From: Batillaria attramentaria
Lineage: Eukaryota > Mollusca > Gastropoda > Batillariidae
DNA: 64,000 bases
Direction: 5' to 3'
Assembly (NCBI GenBank): GCA_018292915.2
Contig: JACVVK020000293.1
Span: 273,501-337,500, forward strand
Below, one piece after another: positions 1 to 9,666 of this stretch. How positions within the stretch are numbered: position 1 is the stretch's first letter; every line of letters begins with the position of its first letter. Position numbers and translations under genes: made by a program. The notes beneath the pieces were generated by a model. The model was not told the origin of the DNA, did no database searches, and saw only the letters and a program-made list of their open reading frames with translations.

Positions 1-19
1 CTTCCAGTCATTTGGAGAA

Positions 20-250
20 AAAAAAAGGGCCTAAGCGTTTCTTCAAGTCCATGGCGTTTAGCCCCCTTTTTCCCAGGCGAAGGTAAGAGTTTCTTCATTC
101 ACAGACCGCACTAATGTACGTCTGTGTGTTTTTTTGCTGTGAATAGACACGTCCCGTTCAATCCAGAAGACCTACTGTCGCCTTGTGAAAGGACCTAAAA
201 GCCTGTCAGGCCTATGGCACTTACGCCCTTTAAAAATGGACGTACACGAG
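20..250. repeat. Two copies of a short hairpin-like repeat (R1)
   Basis: Segments at about 20-80 and 185-250 share the pattern AAAGGRCCTAA...CATGGCRYTTA-GCCC, whose two ends are roughly reverse complements (GGGCCTAAG versus CTTAGGCCC). A third copy is at 16455-16515. The pattern fits a small dispersed palindromic element. The family is not recognised. Confidence 0.4.
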
Positions 251-520
251 GGTGTGCTGTCTCGCAGTGAAGCCAAACTGAAGTCCAAACCGTGTTTCTC
301 CTGAGCAGGCACACTCCTGAGTCCTGCCTATACTGTCGAGTCATTTGCAGTTTTCAAAAAAGAGGTGGAATCTAAGGGGGGCGACTAGTTTGGTTAACTT
401 AGCCGGCAAACAAGTGAAGTGAATGTCTTGGGTTTGTTTTCACTTAAGACTTCAACAGCGCATGCGTGTCACGTAGGTTTAAAGCAAATACCTGCAATTA
501 CCTACGACTCAAGTTTAGAC

Positions 521-524
<4 letters not shown>

Positions 525-566
<42 letters not shown>

Positions 567-836
567 TTTTTTCAGTGACTGCATTTCTTTTGAAACTTTG
601 GCCGACCATTACCCATTTTTAACTCGACTCCGTAGATCTGGTTTTTTTTTTCTACAAACCTAAAGAGACGACGACGACAACGATGATGATGATGATGATG
701 ATGATGATGTCTAAGACTGTATCCGCGGAACACCTAAACATCCTCAACACAGCAGCAACAAAATTATTGTCATCATAGCACGTATTCGACATTGTTGAAT
801 TCCTGCAAGAACTTGATGTGGTGGGTCTGCATTTGA

Positions 837-873
<37 letters not shown>

Positions 874-889
874 CTATGTGTGTGTGTGT
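525..889. repeat. Microsatellites (AG)n, (GAC)n(GAT)n, (GT)n
   Basis: (AG)n at 525-564, (GAC)n passing into (GAT)n at 666-709, and (GT)n at 839-870 and 877-889. The sequence between is unremarkable. Confidence 0.95.
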
Positions 890-1084
890 TTCTTGTGTGT
901 GCGTTTTGTTGTTGTTGTTTTCTTACAAAACTTTTCTCCACAGAAACGCTTTTTTGTTTGTGGTTAATACAGGTCCCATTTATTTGCCTAGGAGTCTGGC
1001 CAGTAGGCCCCTCTAAAAATATCCACATCTCATTGACAACGGACTCAGGCGGCGACGCCTTCTTTGCTTACGCCGGTGTTGCAT

Positions 1085-1202
1085 ACGAAAGTGAATTCCA
1101 TTCACATGAGAGAGAGAGAGAGAGAGAGACTCGGGGAGAGAGAGAGAGACTCGGCATACGAAAGTGAATTCCATTCACATGAGAGAGAGAGAGAGAGACT
1201 CG

Positions 1203-1236
<34 letters not shown>

Positions 1237-1340
1237 CTCGGGGGGGGGGGAGAGACAGAGACGGAGAGACACAGACTCGGGGAGAGAGAGAAAGAGAGAG
1301 ACTCGGGGGGGGGGGAGGGGGGAGAGAGAGAGAGATGCTA
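1085..1340. repeat. Compound GA-rich satellite with a duplicated 34-bp block
   Basis: (GA)n tracts are broken by ACTCGGGG blocks. A block starting GCATACGAAAGTGAATTCCA occurs at about 1081 and again at about 1154, each followed by (GA)n. This looks like local tandem duplication inside a purine microsatellite. The Arg/Glu-rich ORFs here are artefacts. Confidence 0.85.
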
Positions 1341-2077
1341 GTAAGTGGAATTCTTCATAGGACAAAGGAAACGCCAGGGCGTGAGTTGACAATACCGAAG
1401 GTGGCTCAGCCAGAAAACCGCGGGGCAAGGAAAAGAGCAGAGAGGAAAAAGTCAAAATGATAAACAAGAAAGCGAGAAGAAAGCATTTCTGGCATTGCGA
1501 CTTCAAACGAACCGCTTATGGCCGTTTTGTCGCCCAACGATTGACACGTGTAAGCCCGCTTTCCCGCTCCAAGGGAGAGAAATCGAAGGCAAGGCGGGTA
1601 ACTCGCGTGAAAAATGGGCTGACCTGACAAATATGGCGGGTTGGCGGCACGAGGGATGTTCAGCATGCAGCCTGCACTCAGCGCTACAGTCAGTTCGAGG
1701 GTCACACGGTGCACACACACGCCCTGGGAATGCACGGTAGACCCGTACGGTGTGTCAAAACTATGGTCTTTTGCCTATGTTTGTGAGGAGTTGAGGAAAT
1801 TAGTTGCGTGTGTAGTTATGGCTAGAGACTGTATGATGCCCATAGGCCACAGGCCGAGTGAAAGGCCTCTCTCTCTCTCTCTGCTCTGTCTGAACTGGGA
1901 GCCCGAGAGGCTCGTGCAGCAATGGTATCATATCAGCACAGATTTTCCCTCCCTCCGTATCGTCAGTTCTTCAGTCCCCAAGGTAACTTGAATACTCTCC
2001 AGAAGCCGAGAAGAAGCGGTTCGCACCTAGGCCGGAGTCAGCAAAGGGGAACCACCCTCCCTCTAGGGATGTAGTCT
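1341..2077. other. No gene recognised
   Basis: Mixed-composition DNA with short overlapping ORFs on both strands, none with a recognisable domain. A short CT tract lies at 1868-1881. Nothing else is seen. Confidence 0.5.
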
Positions 2078-2141
2078 CCCGGAAATTGGCCCCTGGATCA
2101 AAATGGCGGCATCCGTAGGATTTCCGCTTGTACCGGAAGTG
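2078..2141 (+). promoter_or_regulatory. Promoter-like cluster of ETS and YY1-type motifs
   Basis: CCCGGAAATTG at 2078, AAAATGGCGGC at 2100-2110 (a match to the YY1 consensus) and ACCGGAAGTG at 2132-2141 (an ETS core) lie within 65 bp. ETS/YY1 clusters around the start site are typical of animal housekeeping promoters. The ATG in the YY1 motif opens a 65-codon ORF reading MAASVGFPL, which could be a first exon but has no recognised homology. Chance or a repeat copy is possible. Confidence 0.3.
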
Positions 2142-2883
2142 GATTATGATCTTTCTTTTCTTGTTCCTGATGTCGTCACGATGGTTTTGTCAGCTGGAGT
2201 GCCCTCCCTTTTTGTGTCTATATATATTTGGTTGTGTTGTTCTTCCCCTTGGAAGATGTTCGTTATACCGTTTCTGCCTGCATGGATCTCCGGCATGTGA
2301 CGATTCTCTGTGTGTGTGTGTGTGTGTTGTCTGGAGAGCCACCTTTGCCGAAAATTCATTGAATCATGGTGTTTAAGGTTCGTTTGGTTGGTTGGTGGTT
2401 TAGTCTACGTGTGTGTTGGGAAGGAGGGGGTGGGGTTTTCTATCATGTTGTTTTGTATTTTTTGTGGTGTTTCTTTTTCACCGGATAGAAAAGAAAATTA
2501 CAAAAAGATACTTAGCGGGGAAACTCAAATTTTAGTAACGGTTATTGAGGCCAAGTCTGAATTCCGAGTGAAAAACAGATACAATCTGTTGCGATTTCTT
2601 TTGAGAAACCACCAGAAAACTATTAACACTTGTCGTCAGTGTGACAGTCATCAAAAACTTCATAAAAATAACTGATATAAAACCCACACACAGCCACATT
2701 CGAACTATAATTATTTGGAATGAATGAACATTAGCTTGTTCTTCCTTGTTGTAACACTCTAACAGCCTTGCTCCAACAGTCAGGACTGCATAATGCCAGC
2801 AAGATGTCTAACAGCTTAGGCAGAACTGAAACTGTACAGGTAATACTGAGTGTAATTATGTGGCCGCGTAACAAAACCCGTGA
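2142..2883. other. No feature recognised
   Basis: T-rich DNA with a short GT tract at 2310-2326. No repeat family or exon is recognised. The last ~150 bp may be the 5' part of the LINE fragment that follows, but its frame is broken there. Confidence 0.4.
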
Positions 2884-3081
2884 CCAGCTCGCTCCTTCAA
2901 GTGCTCTGCTCCTGCTCTGTGGAACGCTCTGCCACCTTCCCTGAAATCCAGCACCTCCACCGAATCCTTCAGGAGCCACCTGAAGACCTATCTCTTCTCA
3001 AAGTTCTGATGCGGACTCCACCCCCCCCCCCCCTGCAGACTCCACCCCCTTCTCCTGTTTTTGTTAAAACTTATCATCCCT

Positions 3082-3125
<44 letters not shown>

Positions 3126-3170
3126 CGCTACGAGCATGCTGGGCATGGAGTTTTTCAGCGCGTTACAAGA

Positions 3171-3202
<32 letters not shown>

Positions 3203-3203
3203 C
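2884..3203 (+). mobile_element. LINE 3' end: C-terminal reverse-transcriptase fragment plus tail
   Basis: One frame from about 2884 to the TGA at 3007-3009 encodes a peptide with SAPALWNALPPSLKSS, then FRSHLKTYLFSKF. This is the WNSLP...FK..LKTHLF signature found at the C-terminus of CR1/L2-type LINE ORF2 proteins. The 3' UTR holds a 42-base poly(C) at 3083-3124. It ends in CAGCGCGTTACAAGACATC and an (ATC)n tail at 3171-3202, as expected for a 5'-truncated insertion. The poly-His reading of the tail is an artefact. Confidence 0.75.
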
Positions 3204-3355
3204 CTGCCAAGGCGACTTGAGGTGTGTGGGTGGTTGATCACATTTTCCACATCCCTGATTCTTACGCTTGCTTCACCGTATCACGGTCAGCTGCACAAAA
3301 CCACTTCTATGCTTGGTGGGCCGTGTCCACTGTCGACTCGACAGAAATCTCGACA

Positions 3356-3572
3356 CATGGCGGTCTGTGGTCTAGTGGTTAAGACTTTGTCATTAGTTCG
3401 AGAGGTCGGGTTCGATTCCCACTCTGGGCAAAGATATTTTCTTTCTCGAATAATTATGGCACCGTTCATTCGGGCCGACCGTCGGGGGTTCTCTCCGGGT
3501 ACTCCGGCTCCCTCGCCCTCTGCTTTTGAAATGTCCAGCCCACAAAATTCGAAAATGAATCCAGTTCTAAAA

Positions 3573-3573
<1 letters not shown>
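3356..3573 (+). mobile_element. SINE-B copy 1, 3' truncated
   Basis: The tRNA-like head has an A box (TGGTCTAGTGGTTAAG) and a B box (GGTCGGGTTCGATTCCC). The central CTCTCCGGGTACTCCGG domain follows, then GAAATGTCCAGCCCACAAAA. The body stops after AATCCAGTTCTAA and runs directly into (GT)n, so the usual 3' half is missing. Confidence 0.85.
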
Positions 3574-3628
<55 letters not shown>

Positions 3629-3836
3629 TTCTGGTTTGGCTTTGCTTTGTGCTTTTTGTTTCTGTTGCTCAGTTGTATTTGTTTCTTCTTTTCTCTTTTT
3701 GCCTGTAGTTGCCTTCTTTTGTAGCAACGGCAGATTGAAAATTAACAATTGTGTGGCTAAACCTTTTCCGTTGAAAAGAAATAAAATGAATTTTAAAAAA
3801 ATAAAGCAATAAAGTTCGTTCGTTCGTTCGTTCGTT
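3574..3836. repeat. (GT)n microsatellite and (GTTC)n
   Basis: (GT)n at 3574-3627 abuts the broken SINE-B copy. (GTTC)n lies at 3814-3836 after an A-rich stretch. The region between is T-rich and has no recognised content. Confidence 0.9.
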
Positions 3837-3840
3837 CACT

Positions 3841-3960
3841 TAAATAGGCAAGACTTGTCCTAATCTCTGCTTATGCATCCCCTACTTATCCTTTAGTCTC
3901 ACAGTAGTCAACCTAGCCGCGGACTTAATATGTCCCGGCTACTCTCCCCAGTACTTTAAC
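3841..3960. repeat. Dispersed repeat M, copy 1
   Basis: The segment around TGCTTATGCATCCCCTACTT resembles 33225-33320 (TCGTTTATGCATCTCCTACA), with further weak similarity downstream. The family is unknown. The other copy ends GCGGCGTTAAGCCCTAAATAACTAACT, a retroelement-like tail. Confidence 0.35.
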
Positions 3961-3979
3961 CTTCCCAAGTATAAACTGA

Positions 3980-4085
3980 AGATAGGATAGGTACTGGGTG
4001 GCGCTACACCACGGCGACGCGCTTCCCTCGAAGGAAGCAGCCCGAATTTCCCGAAAGGGGCAATAAAGTATTGGAAAAAAAAACA
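3980..4085 (+). mobile_element. SINE-J 3' tail fragment
   Basis: Carries GGATAGGT...GGCGCTACACCACGGCGACG, then GAAGCAGCCCGAATTTCCCG, AAAGGGGCAATAAAGTA and an A tract. It matches the 3' end of the fuller copy at 9667-9985. The head and central domain are absent, consistent with 5' truncation. Confidence 0.75.
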
Positions 4086-4452
4086 GAATGTGAAATATGC
4101 GTGTCTGAAAAAAAAAAAAAACAACATCTTGAGCATCTTGTAGTTCATTCACGATGTGCCCCTTTAGGTATCTGTAAGGATGGGTGAGGTGCACTGTTGT
4201 GTCTGCCCGACTTTCGTCATCTGACACCACCGCCAAGGAGTGCAAATAGCCACCAGCGATGACTGACCTGTCCACGGTGACCGGTCAATAGCCACAGGGT
4301 AAGCGGCTCGCCGTGTGACTTGATCTACAAATCTTGGATTTATTTGCAACTTTGTGTTACATTTCATGGACGAGCTTAATTTAACGTGTGAATTTGGGGG
4401 AGAAAAAAAATGCTCTTTGATAACGCCGTTTTTATAAAGATTAGTCTCGGTT

Positions 4453-4851
4453 AATGGGGCGGTCGGTGGTCTAGTGGTTAAGAGACTTGTCACCAATGCG
4501 ACAGGTTAGGGGTTCGAGTCCCACTCGGGGCAAAGAATTTTTCCTTCTCGTATGTGGCACCGACCATTCGGGCCGATCGTCGCGAGTTCTCTCCGGGTAC
4601 TCCCGCGTCCTCCCCCTCTGCTTTGGAAATGTTCAGCCCACCAAATTTGAAAAATAAACGCAATTCTAAATTCCGAAACTTAAATAGCTGAGCTGACCCT
4701 TAGCACCACGTGATTGTAATGTGTTTATGTCCAATGTGTGAGAGAATGTGAGCGTGTGTGTTGGGTTCAGTTCAGGCGCTTTGAGTCGATTGACGAAATT
4801 GGGTCAAGCGCCTATACAATTACTCATTAGTAGTAGTAGTAGTAGTAGTAG
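4453..4851 (+). mobile_element. SINE-B copy 2, full length
   Basis: Starts GGGGCGGTCGGTGGTCTAGTGG. The B box is GGGGTTCGAGTCCC and the central domain is CTCTCCGGGTACTCCCG. Next come the ATTTCCGAA...AATAGCTGAGCTGACCC block and CACGTGATTGTAATGTG. The 3' end is GGCGCTTTGAGTCGATTG...GTCAAGCGCCTATACAAT, followed by (AGT)n at 4829-4851. It is about 400 bp and serves as a reference copy. It has no coding capacity and presumably used LINE enzymes. Confidence 0.9.
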
Positions 4852-4890
4852 TCCAAACCTTTTCACATGGCACATTTCGTACCGCGCACG

Positions 4891-5060
4891 GGGGAGCCGG
4901 GGTGGTCGAATGGTAGAGCGTTGGACTTCTAATGCTCGGGTCGTGAGTTCGATCCCGGCTGGGGCCAAATATTTGTGCTGGCTTTATCATCGTTGCCCCG
5001 CCTTTGATATCACCCTATGTGGTGGAAAAGGACGTTAAACCCCCACACATCCACCCACCC
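4891..5060 (+). mobile_element. SINE-A copy 1, full length with 12-bp TSD
   Basis: The tRNA-like head GGGGAGCCGGGGTGGTCGAA has an A-box-like segment and the B box GAGTTCGATCCCGG. The body AAATATTTGTGCTGGCTTTATCATCG...GATATCACCC follows, then TGGTGGAAAAGGACGTTAAA and a CCACCCACCC tail. It is flanked by the perfect direct repeat GTACCGCGCACG (4879-4890 and 5061-5072). The head's GGACTTCTAAT segment resembles a tRNA-Arg(UCU) anticodon loop, which is inference. Confidence 0.95.
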
Positions 5061-5072
5061 GTACCGCGCACG

Positions 5073-5640
5073 AGTGTTCCACGTGATTTTGACTTTTTTT
5101 TTTTTTTTCGGTTTTGGCACTTTATGCGAACATCAGGCAAGATTAACGGTTCCTTAACGGCTCTTACTGCAGCAAACACGAGTATAATCAAAATACAACA
5201 CTCCAAGTACGCCAGATTTAAATCCTTGCAGGCATAGATTAATTATGATATTTTTTAAGTGCGGCCCAATGTGCACAACCCCAAACGTACCATGCAGGAA
5301 CTGAGTTTTTTGTGGGGTTTTTTTTTTTTATTCCCCCCCCCCCCCTTTCTTTTTCTTGCCAAGAAGGGAATCAGCCTACTAGCGATATTCGACAATATGT
5401 AATTAGTTAAAATACTCTGAAGTCTGCTCGAAGTTTTCTCTTTCTCTCAGTTTTCATTTCTTTAACTTCTAAAAAAAAAAATGGGAATGGGAGGGACTAA
5501 AATAAATCATACTGATTTTCTGTTTACCATTCGGAGGTGTTTTTAAAACTTCTTAACTGATCTTGAAAAGTCTATGTGAAAATAAGTTCATGTTGACAGG
5601 TGATTTTCAGGTGACAATTTACAGCTACTTCGTATATTTA
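5073..5640. other. No gene recognised; A/T and homopolymer tracts
   Basis: Contains T tracts (5093-5108, 5320-5329), a poly(C) at 5333-5345 and an A tract near 5471. No repeat family or exon is recognised. Confidence 0.5.
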
Positions 5641-5644
5641 AATC

Positions 5645-6015
5645 GTTTTTGTTTTGTTTTTGTTTGTTGACCTGTGCCGTCCTTTGTGGAAGTTAAGTGG
5701 TTTCTGTCCCTTTTATGTCGCTTTTATTTGTTTGTTTGTTTGTTTTTTGTGTTTGTTTGTTTGTTTGTTTTGTTTTTTGTTTTTGTTGTTTGTTGTTGTT
5801 TTGTTTGTTTGTGTTTTGTTTTTTGTTTTGTTTTTTTTGGGGGGGGGTTGTTTGTTTGTTTTTTGTTGTTGTTGTTTTTTTGTTTTTTTTGTTTTTTGTT
5901 TTGTTTTTTGTTTTGTTTTTTGTTTTGTTTTTTGTTTTGTTTTTTTGTTTTGTTTTGTTTTCGTTCGTTTGTTTGTTTGTTTGTTGTGTTTGTTTTTACT
6001 TTTTCTTTTTTTTTG
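5645..6015. repeat. (GTTT)n / (GTTTT)n low-complexity tract
   Basis: About 370 bp of T and G in GTTT, GTTTT and GTTTTTT units, with a G run near 5840. It yields long Phe/Val/Cys ORFs on one strand and Lys/Gln/Thr ORFs on the other. These are composition artefacts. Confidence 0.9.
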
Positions 6016-6561
6016 GGGCGGGGGGGTAAAAGGAGATTCATGCAGACCTTTTTTCCTTTGCAGTGCCACAAAATGCATGCTTTTACAAAAGATATGAATG
6101 CGTGCTTGAAGAAACGGCAATGGTTCAATAATTGTATACATGTGGATGATTTTCAAAAAGTTTTCAATTCTGCGTTAAAAGTTGTTTTTGATGAAATTCG
6201 AAGAAATACCAGGTACCATGGAGAGTTTGGAAAGATGTTAGAGGGGGCGGGTGTGAGGAGGAGGGACGGGGAGTGGGTGGGTGGGTGGCGGGGGGCGAGG
6301 GGGGGGGGGTGGAAACGAATAGAAAGAAGTGGGAGCTTCGAAAGACAGAAATATACTCCACGAGAAACAGCCAGAAGACAGCAGCCAAAAACGATCACGG
6401 TGTTGCTGACTTGACTGCACTGAGGGGGAGGGGAATGGAGAGGGGGAGGGGGAGGGGGCGGAGGAGAGGGGGCGTGTGGTGTCAACGGGTGCGAGGAATA
6501 TTTCCATCAAGCGATGCTGGGCACAAAACATATGTGAGCACCGCCTGCTCCAAACATATGT

Positions 6562-6599
<38 letters not shown>

Positions 6600-7040
6600 C
6601 TTGTTACGGGGAAAAAATCTGTTCTGTTTGTGTGGACAAAAATCCTGAAAGTGTAAAAAAAAAAAATCATTTACAAAAGTACGAACTTTAACACCATCTT
6701 GTGATCAATAATGTAAAAAAAAAACCACGGTAATTTCGTGACACTTAACTGGTTTTAACTGTCAGTCTGAAATAATTTTAACCCCCCAAAATAATATATC
6801 TAACATATTTGTAGCCTCGTTTTCGAAACTGAATTTAATATAACTACTCTCTGGCATAATACATTCTGAAACCTGAACTATGCCCTTTTAAAACAAACAG
6901 ATAAATTAATATATAAAAAAATAATCCAATAGCAAATGGCCCATTACGGAGTCTTTTTCATGTTTAATTATCAGTTTTGTTTGCTTGCGTTTCTCTTCAT
7001 GCAATTTAGCTTATTTGCAGAAAAAAAGGCAAATTAAAAA
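6016..7040. other. No gene recognised; G-rich block, (GA)n and AT-rich DNA
   Basis: 6050-6240 is open in one frame (HVDDFQKVFNSALKVVFDEI) but matches nothing I know. 6241-6480 is G-rich (GGGAGGGGG). (GA)n lies at 6563-6598. 6700-7020 is AT-rich and featureless. Confidence 0.45.
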
Positions 7041-7240
7041 GGGTGCGTGGGTGGGTGGGTGGGTGGATGGATGGGTATTTAGGGGTTTAACGTCCTTTTC
7101 CACCACATGCGGGTGATATCAAAGATGGGGCAACGATGAAAAAGCCAGCATAAACATTTGGCCGCAGCCGGGATTTGAACTCACTACCGGCCGAACATTA
7201 GAAGTCCAACGCTCTACCATTCGGCCACCCCGGCTCCCCC
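7041..7240 (-). mobile_element. SINE-A copy 2, minus strand, full length
   Basis: On the minus strand it has a GGGGGAGCCGGGGTGGCCGAA head, a B box decayed to GTGAGTTCAAATCCCGG, the GATATCACCCGCATGTGGTGG body and a CACCCACCCACCCAC tail. No clear TSD was found. Confidence 0.9.
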
Positions 7241-8203
7241 GCATTTTTTTTAAAGGTAAATAAAATTGTGCTTAATATAAAAAATGGCAACAACAACAAA
7301 AAATGGCAACAACAACAAAAAATGGCAAATAAACAACGGCAAATAAAAAAGTGACGAATAAAAAAAAAAAAGAGGCTACCTGTTGAAGCTAGATCAAGTT
7401 TCGGGGAAATTATAACACGTCTGTTTGTTGGTGTTTGTTTGTTTGTTTGTTTGTTACTGCTTCTTCTTCTTTTTTTTTCTTTTTTTTTTTTTTTTTTAGT
7501 CCCGGGCCGCGGTATGTGACTGTGAGAAAATTGCATCAAGCAATTTGTCATTGACTGAGTGATTACACGGGAACTTAACATAAAATAAAATCTCACAGAA
7601 CATACCGACGAAAATTAACGATGTTTTAAACAAATCAAGTGCAAACCAACTACACGAGAAAGAAGAAAAGAAACTGCTAACCCGGCGCACGCCGGCCATC
7701 GAGCAACAACTTGAACCTGCACGAAACGTAGGAACGGTGAAATATCAGGAACGGAGAAAAGCACGTGCAACTTGACTTACATTTTCGCCGACATGCGAAA
7801 AAAATAATAAGGATCTAAAATCACAGAAAATACATTTTGGGCAGCTTTCTGTAAAAAAAAAAACAAAAAAAAAACGTTTTAAAATATTGATGGAACAAAT
7901 CTAACCAATACCTCGAAAATTCAATGTTCAGTTTTACCATTTTCTTTTTACCGACAGATGTGTTAGTGTGGCCGTGAAACGTTATCGTTTTTATTAGTCT
8001 AACCTGTTGAAGGAATTCAGACAGAATGTTATAAAATCATAGGCAGATTAGCAAGAATCTGTCTTCTGGAAGTAAAAGAAACGAAACGCAAGTAAATAAC
8101 CAGCCTAAATTAGTGATGACGGTTTTTCATTTAATTTTTTTTTAAGAAACCAAAAATTCATTTTTTTTTAAACCAATCGAACACTTGGAGAGTGGTTGGC
8201 TGA

Positions 8204-8205
<2 letters not shown>
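7241..8205. other. No gene recognised; A-rich and T-rich DNA
   Basis: 7280-7330 has a short ATGGCAACAACAACAAAAA triplication. GTTT and poly(T) tracts lie at 7425-7498. The rest is AT-rich with small A tracts. No TE signature or exon was found. Confidence 0.5.
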
Positions 8206-8268
<63 letters not shown>

Positions 8269-8317
8269 TCACCTGCTTTCGTCACGGTCGTTCTTTTGTA
8301 ATGCCATGTATCCGGGA

Positions 8318-8397
<80 letters not shown>

Positions 8398-8418
8398 CTC
8401 TCTCTCTCTCTCTCTCTG
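8206..8418. repeat. (CT)n, (CA)n, (CT)n microsatellites
   Basis: (CT)n at about 8209-8261, (CA)n at about 8320-8395 and (CT)n at 8397-8417. The last ends next to a SINE-A copy. Confidence 0.95.
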
Positions 8419-8425
8419 TGTTCGG

Positions 8426-8600
8426 GGGGAGCCGGGGTGGCCAAATGGTAGAGCATTGGACTTTTAATGCTCGGGTCGTTAGTTCGTATCCCGGCTGGGG
8501 CCAAATATTTGTGCTGGCCTTTTCATCGTTGCCCCGTCTTTGATATCACCTGTATGTGGTGGAAAAGGACATTAAATCCCCAAACACCCACCCACCCACC
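8426..8600 (+). mobile_element. SINE-A copy 3, full length
   Basis: Head GGGGAGCCGGGGTGGCCAAA, B box AGTTCGTATCCCGG (one mismatch to the consensus), body GATATCACCTGTATGTGGTG and tail CAAACACCCACCCACCCACC. It is inserted beside a CT microsatellite and is inverted relative to copy 4 downstream. Confidence 0.9.
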
Positions 8601-8720
8601 CTTCTGCATCTATCCCTCGGCACTCAGTACGTACGGCGCTTTTGTTTCACCAGCTTCCTCAACCTTCCACATCAATAGACATCAGACTGGCGTCAGCGCT
8701 TTGCAAAACACGGCGCTTAG

Positions 8721-8871
8721 GGTGGGTGGGTGTTTGGGAGTTTAACGTCCTTTTCCACCACGCATGGGTGATATCAAGGATGGGGCAACGAGAAAAAGGC
8801 CTGCACAAATATTTGGCCCCAGCCGGGATTCGAACTCACGACCCGAGTGTTGAAAGTCAAACGCTCTAGAA
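8721..8871 (-). mobile_element. SINE-A copy 4, head replaced by a family C junction
   Basis: The minus-strand copy has an intact tail, body and B box region (GGGATTCGAACTCACGACC on the plus strand). At about 8871, inside the A-box region, it switches abruptly to family C sequence (GTGGCAACAGCCTCCCC). Either a C insertion or recombination removed the 5' end. Confidence 0.85.
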
Positions 8872-9026
8872 CGTGGCAACAGCCTCCCCATCGGGCCCAT
8901 AGCACACCCGCTCTGGGTAGGAGCCGACCTAGGTAGGACAAATCCCGCTTGCCTCGGCTGAGACTCGAACCCGGGTCTCCCGGTCCATGATCCGAATGCT
9001 AACCACTAGACTACGGGGACCGGGAG
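8872..9026 (-). mobile_element. Family C retroelement head, copy 1
   Basis: The minus strand reads CCGGTCCCCGTAGTCTAGTG (A box), then CCCGGGTTCGAGTCTCAGCC (B box), then CTCCTACCCAGAGCGGGTGT. It matches the 5' 150 bp of the longer copy at 11089-11546 at about 95%. The 3' body is missing. Confidence 0.85.
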
Positions 9027-9350
9027 TTCTGTTCATTTCACCTCAACCCAGTCAGCTGCAGGACTCCGAGCAGACAACATCGCTGCCTCAAGTCTTCATG
9101 TCGTGCTGTTACTTTGCTTTCCATGTTAGTTGACAATGACTTGACTGAAACACTTTCAGTCTTCGCCGGAATTTTAACAATGCCTACACTCAGTGTATAT
9201 GGTTTGAGGACGCCGGCTGCATATCATTACTAGTTTTGTCAAAATAGAGGAGACTGGGGATAGCCGCGGAGCCGGTAGAACTTTGGATTCTTCTTTTTTA
9301 TGACAAATACGCATCGTACAGAAATATGTTGACTGTGTGTGGTTGTAATG
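9027..9350. other. No gene recognised
   Basis: Unique-looking sequence. A weak match to the SINE-A head (GGGATAGCCGCGGAGCCGGTAGAAC) occurs at 9256-9285. No exon is recognised. Confidence 0.4.
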
Positions 9351-9366
9351 GACAGTTGATTAAAGG

Positions 9367-9508
9367 GTGGGGGTGGGTGGGTGTTTGGGAGTTTAACGTC
9401 CTTTTCCACAACATAAGCCGGGGTGGTATCAAAGACGGGGCAACGAGAAAAAGGCCAGCACAAATATTTGGCCCAAGCCGGGATTCGAACTCACGACCCG
9501 AGCATTGA
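9367..9508 (-). mobile_element. SINE-A copy 5, 5'-truncated with perfect 15-bp TSD
   Basis: The minus-strand copy keeps tail, body and B box but ends at CGAGCATTGA, before the A box. The direct repeat ACAGTTGATTAAAGG at 9352-9366 and 9509-9523 is perfect. Truncation at the 5' end with an intact TSD is the mark of LINE-type target-primed reverse transcription. This copy lacks its A box. Confidence 0.95.
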
Positions 9509-9624
9509 ACAGTTGATTAAAGGATACACAATCTTTGTCCAGTATTCAAGATTTTGGTCTGTGGCCATGAGTCAGTGTGTGGGTTTGTCTTTTTTTGTGG
9601 ATGTGAATCCAACGATTTAACATA

Positions 9625-9666
9625 AACTTTGGACTCTCAATGTTCGGGTCATGAGTCGGTTCGAAT
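9625..9666 (+). mobile_element. SINE-A head fragment
   Basis: TTTGGACTCTCAATGTTCGG, then GTCATGAGTCGGTTCGAAT, matches the anticodon-to-B-box part of the SINE-A head. It directly precedes SINE-J copy 2. Confidence 0.6.

Noticed and set aside
2880..3812. 310-codon ORF, the longest in the window
   Set aside because: It strings together a LINE fragment in a different frame, poly(C), (ATC)n, SINE-B and (GT)n. Poly-Pro, poly-His and Val-Cys runs are simple-repeat translations.
4891..4980. tRNA gene prediction at SINE-A heads
   Set aside because: A and B boxes are present, but acceptor and anticodon stems pair poorly and the sequence always continues into the SINE body. The same applies to SINE-B and family C heads.
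5654..6414. Phe/Cys/Leu-rich ORFs (147 and 246 codons) resembling membrane proteins
   Set aside because: They arise from the GTTT/GTTTT tract; the opposite strand gives equally long Lys/Gln/Thr ORFs.
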